Source of the DNA: Bifidobacterium breve
GTDB taxonomy: Bacteria > Actinomycetota > Acidimicrobiia > Acidimicrobiales > Acidimicrobilacustridaceae
Length of the DNA: 38,369 nucleotides
Direction of reading: 5' to 3'
Assembly: GCA_945878645.1 (NCBI GenBank)
Contig: CAMCTW010000003.1
Coordinates: forward strand, 1 to 38,369
Position 1 is the first letter of the stretch; each line of letters begins with the position of its first letter. Positions 26,292-35,533 of the stretch are shown here, in pieces. The position numbers were made by a program, and so were the translations under genes. Under the pieces are notes generated by a model. The model worked only from the letters and a program-made list of their open reading frames with translations. It did no database searches and had not been told where the DNA came from.

Positions 26292-27308
26292 GTGCCCCTC
26301 GATCCAAATCAACGAACCCGATTGCTCGCCGCGAAAGCACGAGCGCTCGTTGGCGATGCCACAGGGATCGATCAATCTGAACTTCGAACGACGCCGTTCA
26401 CTGGCGGGGCAATGGTGCATGTCGGTGAAGCGCTTTGGTGTCTGCTCGACGATGGCGCGATCCGGAGCTTCGGACCAGCAATGGTCTTGGCTGATCGCGA
26501 GCGCTTCGAGACCTTTCACGTCATGGCCGAATCGGAGGCAACTTCAGGCGTGCTTGCTCGTCGGGCCGCTCAATTCACGAACGGCCCTTCGGTGTGGCGA
26601 ATCGAGGGCCGAACCCTCGTGGCCGCCGTGCCCGCGCCTACGCCTGTCCCCGTGGAACCATCAGCAGCCGCCCGTGAACTCATCGGAATGTTGACCGATG
26701 CTGGTGTCGATGTCTCGGTAGAACACGGCGAGATCCGTGGCGAATTGCGAGGTTTAGAAATCGCTCGGGTTGTTGAGTCACCCGATGGCACCCGCCTTGA
26801 AGTCGGCGTGGGCCGCCACGACCGCGAAGCATTCACAATGGTGCATGGCAATCTTCCAACTGCACTGGCATTGGAATCGGTTATCTCGAGCGTCGATGCC
26901 GTTCGCCGAGCCGAAGCCGAAGCCCATCCATTGCGGCATCTTGCTCCCGAAGGCTGGTTGCGTTGGCGCCTTGTCCACGACCCTCAGCTCGTCGGAGCTC
27001 GTGAGCTCCGGCCGATCCAGCCACCATTGCCTCGTGACAGCGTGAAAGACGTCGGCGCTTCGATAGCTGTTGGTCTTGATGACAAAGGCGCGTCGATCGT
27101 CGTGGCCTGTTCTGTGGGCATCGATCTCGATGTCGTTCCAACTGCGGCCGATGCTCGTGCGCTGAACGATCCTTCGGCTCGTATCGTGATCGTTGTTCCT
27201 GAACGAGACGATCATCCTGCGACACGGAGGCTTGCTAGCCAGCTTCTGGGGCCTGCTGAAGTTGTCGGGCTGTCGGGCGAGTGGCGCGAGAGCGAGACTG
27301 CATCATGA
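26292..27308 (+). CDS. Conserved-looking protein of unknown function between rpmE and prfA
   Basis: A 338-residue protein from a GTG at 26292 with AGGAG six bases upstream; the longer open frame to 26100 runs through rpmE and is rejected. I do not recognise a family. It is soluble, without signal peptide, membrane helix or cysteine pairs. The N-terminal half (about 1-135) reads as an alpha/beta domain. A proline-rich linker (PAPTPVPVEP, near 117-126) precedes a second half containing GEIRGELRGLEIARVV, LEVGVGRHDREAF and GWLRWRLVHDPQLVGA. Its stop codon overlaps the prfA start (ATGA), so it is co-translated with release factor 1. Confidence 0.8.
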   Translation: MPLDPNQRTRLLAAKARALVGDATGIDQSELRTTPFTGGAMVHVGEALWCLLDDGAIRSFGPAMVLADRERFETFHVMAESEATSGVLARRAAQFTNGPSVWRIEGRTLVAAVPAPTPVPVEPSAAARELIGMLTDAGVDVSVEHGEIRGELRGLEIARVVESPDGTRLEVGVGRHDREAFTMVHGNLPTALALESVISSVDAVRRAEAEAHPLRHLAPEGWLRWRLVHDPQLVGARELRPIQPPLPRDSVKDVGASIAVGLDDKGASIVVACSVGIDLDVVPTAADARALNDPSARIVIVVPERDDHPATRRLASQLLGPAEVVGLSGEWRESETAS

Positions 27309-28378
27309 GCATGCTCGAACGACTTCCTGGTCTTGAACGCGAATACGCAGAGATCGAGGGATCCCTCGCTGATCCAACTGTGATTTCGGAGCAGAAGCGT
27401 TATGCGGAACTCAACCGTCGATATCGCGATCTCGGTGAACTCGTGAGCCGATTGCGTGAGCTCGCCCAATCGACCGAAGACCTCGCTGCTGCTCGCGAAA
27501 TGTTCACCGATGCCGATGGTGCCGATCGCGAAATGTTGCGGAACGAAATCGACACAGCCGAACTCGCCATTGATCGACTTGATGAAGAGATCAAAGTCCT
27601 TCTGTTGCCAAAGGACCCGAACGATGCTCGCAATGTCATTGTTGAGCTTCGTGGTGCCGAAGGCGGCGAAGAAGCCAACTTGTTCGCTCGAGACCTATTT
27701 GAGATGTACCGAGGCTTTGCCACAAAGCAAAACTGGAAGTTCGAGATTATGGACGCACAGACTTCCGATCTCGGGGGCTATTCAGATGTGACCTTTCGTC
27801 TCGCCGGCGATGGCGTCTGGTCGAAAATGAAACACGAAGGTGGGGTCCATCGAGTCCAGCGTGTTCCGGTTACAGAAAGTCAGGGCCGAGTTCATACGTC
27901 TTCAGCGACGGTGACCGTGCTCCCAGAAGCTGATGAGGTCGATGTTGTTCTCGACCCCAACGAACTTCGAATCGATGTGTATCGCTCTTCCGGTCCTGGT
28001 GGTCAGTCCGTGAACACCACCGATTCCGCTGTTCGCATTACGCATCTCCCCACTGGCGTTGTTGTTGCGATGCAGGACGAAAAAAGCCAAATTCAGAATC
28101 GTGAGAAAGCGATGCGCGTGCTTCGTAGCCGGCTGCTGCAGGCCGAACAAGAGAAACAAGCCGCCGAAGCATCGGGTGCGCGAAAAGCCCAAACCGGTGG
28201 CGGTGGTCGTTCCGAAAAGGTGCGTACGTACAACTTCAAAGAAAACCGCCTCACTGATCATCGGATTGGCCTCACTCTTTACAAACTGGACAAGGTTCTC
28301 GGTGGCGAACTCGATGAAGTCATCGATGCACTTGTCGCTGACGAACGGGCAACTCAGTTGGCCGAACGCGACATATGA
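27305..28378 (+). CDS. prfA: Peptide chain release factor 1
   Basis: A 357-residue class I release factor reading UAA and UAG. The codon-recognition tripeptide is PVT in HRVQRVPVTESQG, which identifies RF1 rather than RF2. The catalytic GGQ is in SGPGGQSVNTTDSAVR near residue 232, and its glutamine is the target of PrmC. The ATG at 27305 overlaps the preceding stop codon by 4 bases. Its own stop codon overlaps the prmC ATG by 4 bases, so the three genes form one coupled unit. Confidence 0.98.
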   Translation: MSMLERLPGLEREYAEIEGSLADPTVISEQKRYAELNRRYRDLGELVSRLRELAQSTEDLAAAREMFTDADGADREMLRNEIDTAELAIDRLDEEIKVLLLPKDPNDARNVIVELRGAEGGEEANLFARDLFEMYRGFATKQNWKFEIMDAQTSDLGGYSDVTFRLAGDGVWSKMKHEGGVHRVQRVPVTESQGRVHTSSATVTVLPEADEVDVVLDPNELRIDVYRSSGPGGQSVNTTDSAVRITHLPTGVVVAMQDEKSQIQNREKAMRVLRSRLLQAEQEKQAAEASGARKAQTGGGGRSEKVRTYNFKENRLTDHRIGLTLYKLDKVLGGELDEVIDALVADERATQLAERDI

Positions 28379-29256
28379 GCGATAACACCACGACATGGCG
28401 AGAGGTCGCTGCTGAAACCGAAGAGCGGCTTTCCGGTGTCACTTCCTCGCCGGCGAATGAAACCCGTTGGATCGTCGAGCGCGCTGCGGGCTTCGATGGG
28501 GCTGAGTATGTGCTCGGTCTCGACGAGAAGGTCACCGAACGGGGAATGCATTTCCACGACCTAATGGTTGAACGACGGCTCGCGGGTGAGCCGCTGCAAT
28601 ACGTGCTTGGTCGTTGGGGATTTCGCTCATTGGATCTATTCGTCGATCGACGTGTTCTCATCCCGCGTCCCGAAACGGAAGTCGTTGCTGGGTTGGCCAT
28701 CGCTGAATTGCAGTCAATGCGTACGAACGGAATCGATCGGCCCGTCGCCGTTGATCTCGGCACAGGCTCAGGAGCGATTGGGCTTTCTGTAGCAGCCGAA
28801 GTGGAACGCGCGGAAGTGTGGATCAGCGACGCGTCAACTGATGCGCTTGTGGTGGCGCGTTCAAACCTCGCCGGTATTGGTCGAGCTGCCACCCGGGTGC
28901 GCGCGGTTGAAGGATCATGGTTTGAAGCGCTTCCAGAAGAACTGATTGGAACGATCGACCTGATTGTCAGTAATCCTCCCTACGTCGCGATCGGTGACGA
29001 GGTCGAGGATGTTGTTCGAGAATGGGAACCGATGTCAGCGTTGTTCGCCGGCGATGACGGACTCGATGACATTCGAAAAATTGTGACTGGCGCAGTGACT
29101 TGGCTGCGGCCCGGCGGAATATTGGTTCTCGAGATGGCTCCCGATCAGGTGCCAATGGTGTCTGATCTGGCACTCGCAAACGGCTTTGTCACTGCTGAAT
29201 GCCATAGCGATCTCGCCGGTCGACCTCGAGCAGTTGTCGCGCGGGTAGGTGGCTGA
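28375..29256 (+). CDS. prmC: Release factor glutamine N5-methyltransferase
   Basis: A 293-residue SAM-dependent enzyme methylating the GGQ glutamine of RF1 and RF2. The N-terminal helical domain contains PLQYVLGRWGF. RPETE introduces the methyltransferase domain, VDLGTGSGAIGLS binds SAM, and NPPY at 200-203 is the catalytic motif. The coupling to prfA, its substrate's gene, is the usual arrangement. Confidence 0.97.
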   Translation: MSDNTTTWREVAAETEERLSGVTSSPANETRWIVERAAGFDGAEYVLGLDEKVTERGMHFHDLMVERRLAGEPLQYVLGRWGFRSLDLFVDRRVLIPRPETEVVAGLAIAELQSMRTNGIDRPVAVDLGTGSGAIGLSVAAEVERAEVWISDASTDALVVARSNLAGIGRAATRVRAVEGSWFEALPEELIGTIDLIVSNPPYVAIGDEVEDVVREWEPMSALFAGDDGLDDIRKIVTGAVTWLRPGGILVLEMAPDQVPMVSDLALANGFVTAECHSDLAGRPRAVVARVGG

Positions 29257-29258
29257 TC

Positions 29259-30092
29259 ATGCCCGTTGTTCTCGCCCTGATCTCGTCAGTTCTTTGGGGG
29301 ACTTCTGACTTCTTTGGGGGCACTGCCTCGAAAAAGTCGCCGTCAACCACTGTGCTTCTGTGGGCAAGCCTGATAGCGCTCCCTGTAATCATCGTCGTCA
29401 CGTTGATCAGCGGTGATTTTGTTTTCGATTCAACTGTGGTGAGCTGGGGAATTCTCGCTGGCGTGTCGTGTTCAATCGGCATTGTGTTGCTCTATCGGGG
29501 TCTGGCATCGGGCCCCATGGGTGTCGTGGCACCGATCGCGAGCACGTCAGTCCTGGTGCCTGTGATCGCGGGTTTCGTGCGGGGTGAAAGCCCGGGGGCT
29601 CTGCAAACCATCGGGATCGCGATTGCCATTGTCGGGGTGATTCTCGCTGGGGGACCACATCTGCGTGATTTCCGCACAGGCGGTCATCGCCCGATCTTGT
29701 TGGCGCTCGGCGCCGCGTTGGGAATCGGTATTTCGTTGCTTGCCGTTGCGAACGGAAGCGACCACAGCGCCTATTCGACACTTCTGGTCATGCGGGTTGT
29801 TTACCCGGTATTGCTCTTTGCGATCGTTCTCGCGACACGCGCACCACGCAAGCCGGCAACTTCTGTGCTTCCGATGGTTGCTGTTGCGGGAATCGGTGAT
29901 GTTATTGCTGTGACGCTTTACGGCGTGGCGACGCAATCTGGCTCACTACCCGTGGTCGCTGCGCTTGCATCAATGTTCCCGGTAATGACCCTTGTTCTTG
30001 CCCGTCAAGTGCACCATGAGCGCCTCGACCGCGAACAGTGGGTCGGAGGTGCGTTGGCACTTATTGGTGTGATCGTGGTTGTCACGACCTGA
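29259..30092 (+). CDS. EamA/DMT-superfamily membrane transporter
   Basis: A 277-residue protein with about ten predicted hydrophobic helices in two EamA repeats (SSVLWGTSDFFGG at the start of the first; a second repeat from about residue 145). DMT proteins export metabolites or amino acids; the substrate cannot be predicted. The ATG lies two bases after the prmC stop codon with AGGTGG seven bases upstream, so it is in the prfA-prmC operon. Related genomes have sua5/YrdC at this point. It converges with menB. Confidence 0.88.
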   Translation: MPVVLALISSVLWGTSDFFGGTASKKSPSTTVLLWASLIALPVIIVVTLISGDFVFDSTVVSWGILAGVSCSIGIVLLYRGLASGPMGVVAPIASTSVLVPVIAGFVRGESPGALQTIGIAIAIVGVILAGGPHLRDFRTGGHRPILLALGAALGIGISLLAVANGSDHSAYSTLLVMRVVYPVLLFAIVLATRAPRKPATSVLPMVAVAGIGDVIAVTLYGVATQSGSLPVVAALASMFPVMTLVLARQVHHERLDREQWVGGALALIGVIVVVTT

Positions 30093-30098
30093 AGTTCT

Positions 30099-30113
30099 GC
30101 ATTTTAGAAATGC
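30099..30113. terminator. Short inverted repeat at the convergent DMT transporter/menB junction
   Basis: GCATTT (30099-30104) and AAATGC (30108-30113) flank TAG. The arms overlap the menB stop codon and lie 7 bases beyond the transporter stop codon. Only six pairs form, so this is a weak bidirectional terminator candidate. Confidence 0.3.
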
Positions 30114-31006
30114 CAGGGATAGGCGGACCAATCGGCGTCACGCTTTTCTAAAAAGGAATCGCGTCCTTCGGCGGCTTCATCGGTTCCATAGGCGAGTCGG
30201 GTGGCTTCGCCAGCAAAAATTTGCTGTCCAACAAGTCCGTCGTCGATGAGATTGAACGAGTACTTCAGCATTCGCTGAGCAGTAGGGCTCTTGCCGTTAA
30301 TCATTGCCGCCCATTCAAGAGCGACCTTCTCTAAGTCGGCATGAGGCACGACTTCGTTCACTGCGCCCATCTGAAACATTTGCGCGGCGCTGTATTCGCG
30401 CCCCAAGAAGAAGATTTCGCGAGCGAACTTCTGGCCGACCTGGCGTGCGAGGTATGCAGAGCCAAAGCCTCCGTCGAAACTCGCGACGTCAGCATCGGTC
30501 TGTTTGAACTTCGCATGCTCTTCACTCGCGAGTGTGAGATCACAAACGACATGAAGGCTGTGACCACCGCCCGCCGCCCAACCGGGCACGACACAAATGA
30601 CAATCTTCGGCATGAAACGAATGAGGCGCTGCACTTCGAGAATGTGAAGTCGACCGCTGCGCGCCGGATCAATTGAGTCCGCAGTTTCGCCGTCGGCGTA
30701 GCGGTAGCCGTCTTTTCCTCGGATGCGCTGATCGCCGCCCGAACAAAACGCCCAGCCGCCGTCTCGGGGTGATGGCCCGTTGCCGGTGAGTAGGACACAC
30801 CCAACGTCGCTGGACATGCGGGCATGGTCGAGGGCCCGGTAGAGCTCATCGACGGTTTGAGGGCGGAAGGCGTTGCGGATTTCGGGTCGATTGAACGCCA
30901 CCCGCACCGTTCCTTGATCGACAGCGCGGTGATAGGTGATGTCGACGAGGTCCTCAAATCCAGCGATTGGGCGCCAAGCAGCGGGATCAAAAAGTTCCGA
31001 GACCAT
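30104..31006 (-). CDS. menB: 1,4-dihydroxy-2-naphthoyl-CoA synthase
   Basis: A 300-residue crotonase-fold enzyme of menaquinone synthesis that cyclises o-succinylbenzoyl-CoA. The ATG at 31006 has GGAGGA about five bases upstream; an upstream start at 31063 lacks support. Family motifs are WAFCSGGDQR, PGWAAGGGHS, FKQTDADVASFDGG and GQKFAREIFFLGREY. Asp171 in QTD matches the aspartate of mycobacterial MenB, the type not needing bicarbonate, where E. coli has Gly. No other men gene is in the window. Confidence 0.95.
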   Translation of the reverse strand: MVSELFDPAAWRPIAGFEDLVDITYHRAVDQGTVRVAFNRPEIRNAFRPQTVDELYRALDHARMSSDVGCVLLTGNGPSPRDGGWAFCSGGDQRIRGKDGYRYADGETADSIDPARSGRLHILEVQRLIRFMPKIVICVVPGWAAGGGHSLHVVCDLTLASEEHAKFKQTDADVASFDGGFGSAYLARQVGQKFAREIFFLGREYSAAQMFQMGAVNEVVPHADLEKVALEWAAMINGKSPTAQRMLKYSFNLIDDGLVGQQIFAGEATRLAYGTDEAAEGRDSFLEKRDADWSAYPWHF

Positions 31007-31088
31007 GAATTCCTCCGGTCGGATCAGGCGGGTTGCGCCTACCATGATCGCGGACGGGGGCACCCGTCCATGCCGAAAGGTGAGAATT

Positions 31089-31520
31089 ATGTTCGGGAAG
31101 CGGAAAAAGGCAGTGAATGGCGCCGCTCGATTGCGAGGGCTGGCGTTCTTCGAGGGGTTCAGCGACGCCGATCTCGACCGGGTTGCGCAGTTAGCCGACG
31201 ATGTTGAGGTCGAGGCAGGAGAGCTCCTGATCGATCAAGGACGAGTGGGCCAAGAGTGCTTCGTCATCGAATCTGGTCAGGCCGAGGTGTTTGTCGGTGA
31301 GGAACATCTCGTTACCGTCGGGCCTGGCTCGATGGTTGGGGAGATGGCGCTTATCGATCGGCGACCGCGTACTGCGACAGTTGTGGCCACGACCTCGATG
31401 GCTTTGCTTGCTTTCGACACCAAGGCGTTTCAGAAACTTTTGAGTGAAATGCCGAAAGCAGAAGAGCGCGTGCACGCGCTGCTCGCTGCCCGCATCAAAG
31501 CCAATCTGAAGGTCGACTGA
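31089..31520 (+). CDS. Single-domain cyclic nucleotide-binding protein
   Basis: A 143-residue protein that is almost entirely one CRP-type cyclic nucleotide-binding domain: LRGLAFFEGFSDADLDRVAQ, then GEMALIDRRPRTATVVA, the phosphate-binding cassette with its Glu and Arg. There is no DNA-binding helix-turn-helix and no membrane or catalytic domain, so it may act as a ligand-dependent partner of another protein. The ATG at 31089 has AGGTGA seven bases upstream. It diverges from menB (82-base gap) and converges on the thiolase-like gene. Confidence 0.9.
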   Translation: MFGKRKKAVNGAARLRGLAFFEGFSDADLDRVAQLADDVEVEAGELLIDQGRVGQECFVIESGQAEVFVGEEHLVTVGPGSMVGEMALIDRRPRTATVVATTSMALLAFDTKAFQKLLSEMPKAEERVHALLAARIKANLKVD

Positions 31521-31541
31521 TTTCTCGACTTCTTCAGTCGA
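31513..31541. terminator. 8-bp inverted repeat spanning two convergent stop codons
   Basis: TCGACTGA (31513-31520) and TCAGTCGA (31534-31541) are perfect complements around a 13-base loop. Each arm contains the stop codon of one of the two converging genes. It could end transcription both ways, though there is no T-run on either side. Confidence 0.45.
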
Positions 31542-33060
31542 TTGAAATAGTTCCGTCTGCCGAGCGCTGAGCGCGCGAGCCAACAAGTTCGGTCGTCATC
31601 GCCGCATTCATGAAATCTGAATCGGAAGACCTTCCCCACGAACGTTGACCATTTGGTGTGCGCGTCGCAACGAGTGCATGACTGGGAACATCTTTGAACA
31701 CGACAGTGGCGCTTTCAATCGTGACATCGCCGCTCCAGGCGTCGTCACATTCCACGCGAGGAAGCGCGTCGACTTCGGACTGAGGGTTGGAGTGGCGGTA
31801 CGCCTTGGCCTTAGGTGGAGTCGTTGATGCGATCAACACCGCGTGTTCGGTGGTGTAACCGCCGTTAGCGGTGCAGAGACCAAACGCACCCGAGTCTTTT
31901 CGCAAGGCGTCGACCATCGTGGCGAGACCATGTGTGACGTAATTGTTGTAGGGCCCTCCGGCGAAGGTCATTCCGCCAGTCACAGTGAGTGCTCGAGACG
32001 CGCCGATGCCTCCCCATCCGGTTCCGTTGACGTTGGAATCAGGGATCAACCCGAGTTCGAACGCGCCGATCTGAACGGCGGACGGGAAACACGAATAGAG
32101 GTCGAAGTACGAAATGTCTTCGGGACTTCGGCCAGCAAGAGCGAATGCGTCGCGACCGGCAGTTCGGAGAGCGGGGGAGGAACACAGGTCGACACGATTA
32201 GAGATATTCCAGTGGTCGATTGCTTCGGCACCTGCGTGAAGAAACACCCAGCGATCTCGAGGTACGCCAGCTCGTTCGGCCGCGGCAACCGAGGTGATGA
32301 TTAGCGCAGCTCCTTGGTCAACCTGATTGTTTGAACACAGCCGCTTTGTATACGGCCAAGTGATCATGCGGTTATCGGCGGACGGCGTCGTGATCTCGGG
32401 TCCGGAAAGGGGAGTGCGAATCCATGCATTTGGATTCGTTGCCGCGATTTCCGAAAACGCCGACCACAGTGAACCGATTCGGTCGATGTGCTGATCGATG
32501 GTGAGACCAAGTCGAGCTCGGAGCGCAATTTCGAACAACGGGTAGATGTCGACGGGCATCTGCAGACCCCGAGCGCTTTCTATCTCGTTGACAAGCGGGC
32601 GTTGGTCACCGATTGACTCCGCTGGGGCAACGTCTTGAGGCTGCGTCGACCATTGCGGCTCAGTCCCTGCTTTCCGGAGACGGGATCGGGTCCGAGTGGC
32701 CTCGCCGCCGGAAAGGACAATGACATCGGCGTCGCCGCGCTGAATGTCCGCCGCTGCTCGAGCAACCATGACGCCGGCCAGGTTTCCCCCGATGACCGAA
32801 GAAGCGAGGCGGCGAGGGGAAGCCCCAACCCGTTCGGCCACCGCGAGGGCGGGGTTTTGGTACCTCCACGACAACTCGCTCACCGTGAGTACCTGATCCG
32901 CTCCGGCGAGGAGGCCGCGACCGTGACTGTCGGCTTCGGCCTGACGAAGCGCCTCGGCCATGAGGTCGGCCGGTTCGAGGGGTTCGGTCGAAGCGTCGCG
33001 GATCATGATCTGTCCGGTGCCGACGATTATTGGGAGTCGGGGATCAAGTTCAGAAGCCAT
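31534..33060 (-). CDS. Thiolase-like protein lacking the nucleophilic cysteine
   Basis: About 508 residues of the SCP-x/acetyl-CoA acetyltransferase branch of the thiolase superfamily, seen by [55 protein letters not shown] and [15 protein letters not shown]. The segment where thiolases carry the acyl-accepting Cys reads [10 protein letters not shown], with no cysteine; the later Cys and His motifs remain. It may act on acyl-CoAs without classical thiolysis, like cysteine-less SCP2 homologues. The ATG at 33060 is chosen over a GTG at 33108; neither has a clear ribosome site. It diverges from glyA. Confidence 0.85.
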   Translation of the reverse strand: MASELDPRLPIIVGTGQIMIRDASTEPLEPADLMAEALRQAEADSHGRGLLAGADQVLTVSELSWRYQNPALAVAERVGASPRRLASSVIGGNLAGVMVARAAADIQRGDADVIVLSGGEATRTRSRLRKAGTEPQWSTQPQDVAPAESIGDQRPLVNEIESARGLQMPVDIYPLFEIALRARLGLTIDQHIDRIGSLWSAFSEIAATNPNAWIRTPLSGPEITTPSADNRMITWPYTKRLCSNNQVDQGAALIITSVAAAERAGVPRDRWVFLHAGAEAIDHWNISNRVDLCSSPALRTAGRDAFALAGRSPEDISYFDLYSCFPSAVQIGAFELGLIPDSNVNGTGWGGIGASRALTVTGGMTFAGGPYNNYVTHGLATMVDALRKDSGAFGLCTANGGYTTEHAVLIASTTPPKAKAYRHSNPQSEVDALPRVECDDAWSGDVTIESATVVFKDVPSHALVATRTPNGQRSWGRSSDSDFMNAAMTTELVGSRAQRSADGTISID

Positions 33061-33143
33061 GTCAGGCAACGTACCTGCCGAGCGGGTCGGTGTCCGAAGA
33101 GGCGGCACTACGATCCATTCGACACCGCTTGAGGAGATTCGCT

Positions 33144-34385
33144 ATGCCCTGGCCTGCTGACAACGACGACACGGTTTTCGGACTCATCGACTCCGAAGTC
33201 GAACGTCAGAACACCACGTTGCAACTCATCGCCTCGGAGAATTTCACCTCTCCCGCCGTGATGCGAGCAACTGGCTCAGTTCTCACGAACAAGTACTCCG
33301 AGGGGTACCCGGGCAAGCGCTACTACGGCGGCAATCAGATCGTCGATGAGATTGAGGACATTGCTCGCGATCGAGTGAAGGAACTCTTTGGCGCTGAACA
33401 TGCCAACGTCCAACCTCATTCGGGCGCCAATGCCAACCTCGGCGTGTACCTCGCACTTCTTGAGCAGGGCGACACCGTGATGGGTCTAAGCCTTGATCAC
33501 GGTGGTCATCTCACGCACGGTTCACCGGTGAATATTTCTGGGCGCTTCTACAACTTTGTTGCTTATGGCGTTGCCCCGTCCGATGAGCGAATCGATATGG
33601 ATCAAATGCGCGAAATCGCATTGCGTGAACGCCCGAAGATGATCATCGCCGGCGCTACTGCCTATCCGCGCATCATTGACCCGGCGCCCATCCGTGAGAT
33701 CGCCGATGAGATTGGCGCATTACTGATGTTCGATGCCGCGCATATCGCCGGGCTTATCGCCGGTGGAGTGCATCCGAATCCGGTGCTGTACGCCGATGTC
33801 GTTACCTTTACGACACACAAGACACTCCGCGGTCCTCGTGGTGGCTGCATTCTCAGTCGTGCTGAACATGCGGCAGCGATCGACAAAGCGATGTTCCCGG
33901 GCTTGCAGGGTGGTCCGCTCGAACATGCGATTGCTGCCAAAGCTGTTGCATTCCGTGAAGCGGCCGATCCCTCGTTCAAGGGTTACGCGCAACAGATCGT
34001 CAAGAACTCCGCTGCACTTGCTGAAGCACTTGCAAAGGAAGGGTTCCGTTTGGTTTCGGGCGGCACCGACAATCACCTCTGTTTGGTTGATCTGCGCGGA
34101 TTCGATGCCGAACTCACTGGCAAAGAAGCGCAAGCAGTGCTCGATCTTGCGGGGATCACGCTGAACAAGAACACCATTCCTGACGATCCTCGTTCGCCGT
34201 TTGTAACGAGTGGTGTTCGCATCGGAACTCCTGCGGTCACAACGCAGGGAATGTTAGAACCGGAAATGGCTCAGATCGCTTCGCTCATTGCCCGAGCGCT
34301 TCGCGGTCGTACCGACGACGCGGCAGTTGCTGCAGTGCGTTCCGATGTCGCTGCGCTCTGCGCCAAGTTCACTCCCTACGACTGA
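33144..34385 (+). CDS. glyA: Serine hydroxymethyltransferase
   Basis: A 413-residue PLP enzyme interconverting serine and glycine with tetrahydrofolate. The ATG at 33144 has GAGGAG seven bases upstream (33131-33136). [53 protein letters not shown] and the PLP-lysine motif [12 protein letters not shown] are all intact. In Streptomyces glyA also lies just before wecA and the atp operon. Confidence 0.98.
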   Translation: MPWPADNDDTVFGLIDSEVERQNTTLQLIASENFTSPAVMRATGSVLTNKYSEGYPGKRYYGGNQIVDEIEDIARDRVKELFGAEHANVQPHSGANANLGVYLALLEQGDTVMGLSLDHGGHLTHGSPVNISGRFYNFVAYGVAPSDERIDMDQMREIALRERPKMIIAGATAYPRIIDPAPIREIADEIGALLMFDAAHIAGLIAGGVHPNPVLYADVVTFTTHKTLRGPRGGCILSRAEHAAAIDKAMFPGLQGGPLEHAIAAKAVAFREAADPSFKGYAQQIVKNSAALAEALAKEGFRLVSGGTDNHLCLVDLRGFDAELTGKEAQAVLDLAGITLNKNTIPDDPRSPFVTSGVRIGTPAVTTQGMLEPEMAQIASLIARALRGRTDDAAVAAVRSDVAALCAKFTPYD

Positions 34386-34405
34386 GCCGGGAAGTCTTCG
34401 ACCTC

Positions 34406-35533
34406 GTGCCAAGCATCGGCGCATACGCAATCGTTTTGGCGGTCGTCGCCGTCACGACGTTTGTCGCGTTGTTCGGAGTCCGACGTTTGTCGGTTCGAAT
34501 CGGTGCAGTCGTTCGCCCCGATGCACGACATGTGCACGAGCGATCAACGCCAACTCTCGGCGGGGTCGCCATGCTGCTTGGTGTTCTTGCCGGCATGTTT
34601 ACAGCGTGGTGTATGGGTTCGTTCGATGTTGTTTTCAATGGGAGCACTGAACCACTTGGGTTAGTGCTTGCCGCGTTAGTCATCGCTGGCGTCGGAGCGA
34701 TTGATGATCTCCGCGATGTTTCTGCGCCTGCGAAAGTCGCAGGAATAGTTATCGCTGCGAGCGTCTTGGTTATTTCTGGTATTTCGATTCTCGTTTTTCG
34801 AGTGCCGTTTGCCGGAGTCTTTTTGCTCTCTACCGACTGGTCGTACTTGTTGTCGGTTCTTTGGGTCGTCGGTATGGCCAATGCCATCAACCTCATTGAC
34901 GGGCTTGATGGCCTGGCCGGTGGAATCGTCGCCATCGCAGCAGCCACGTTCTTTCTTTACGCCCATGAATTAAGTGGCGACGGTTTGCTTGCTGCCGGCA
35001 ACGTTGGCCCGCTTATCGCCATTGTTGCGCTCGGGGCCTGTATCGGCTTTCTGCCGCACAACTTCCATCCCGCCAAAATTTTTATGGGCGATGCCGGAGC
35101 GCTCCTCTTGGGTTTGTTGATGGCAGCATCAACCATGGTCGTTGGTGGTCGCACCGATCGGTCCTACTCGGGTAATTCCTTCTTCTTCTTCGCCCCATTA
35201 CTGATCCCACTGGTGATCTTGGGCGTACCCATCATCGACACCCTCTTCGCCATCATCCGTAGAGCCCGATCTCGCAGTGGAATCTCCAATGCCGATAAGG
35301 GCCACCTCCATCACCGCCTCATGGCACTGGGGCACGGACACCGCCGCAGCGTGCTCATCTTGTGGACCTGGACCGCGTTACTCAGCGGCTTTGTTCTCTG
35401 GCCCATTTACAGCGGTTCGGGCGACGGGATTGCGCCTTTTGGGATCGCTGCGATTCTGCTTTCTCTCTTCACCGTTCTCCATCCCGGGGTCCGTCTTGAA
35501 CGGCGGCGGCTTGAGCGCGATGAAGGCTCGTGA
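34406..35533 (+). CDS. wecA: Polyprenyl-phosphate GlcNAc-1-phosphate transferase (MraY/WecA family)
   Basis: A 375-residue polytopic membrane protein with about ten hydrophobic helices. Catalytic motifs are GAIDDLRD, NAINLIDGLDGLAGG, FMGDAG and the HLHHRL histidine motif. It loads a sugar-1-phosphate, probably GlcNAc, onto decaprenyl phosphate, the first step of wall glycopolymer (arabinogalactan or teichoic-type) synthesis. Its place before the atp genes equals Rv1302 (rfe/wecA). The GTG start has only a weak ribosome site. Its product could ultimately supply the LCP ligase encoded at 11695-13329. Confidence 0.93.
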   Translation: MPSIGAYAIVLAVVAVTTFVALFGVRRLSVRIGAVVRPDARHVHERSTPTLGGVAMLLGVLAGMFTAWCMGSFDVVFNGSTEPLGLVLAALVIAGVGAIDDLRDVSAPAKVAGIVIAASVLVISGISILVFRVPFAGVFLLSTDWSYLLSVLWVVGMANAINLIDGLDGLAGGIVAIAAATFFLYAHELSGDGLLAAGNVGPLIAIVALGACIGFLPHNFHPAKIFMGDAGALLLGLLMAASTMVVGGRTDRSYSGNSFFFFAPLLIPLVILGVPIIDTLFAIIRRARSRSGISNADKGHLHHRLMALGHGHRRSVLILWTWTALLSGFVLWPIYSGSGDGIAPFGIAAILLSLFTVLHPGVRLERRRLERDEGS

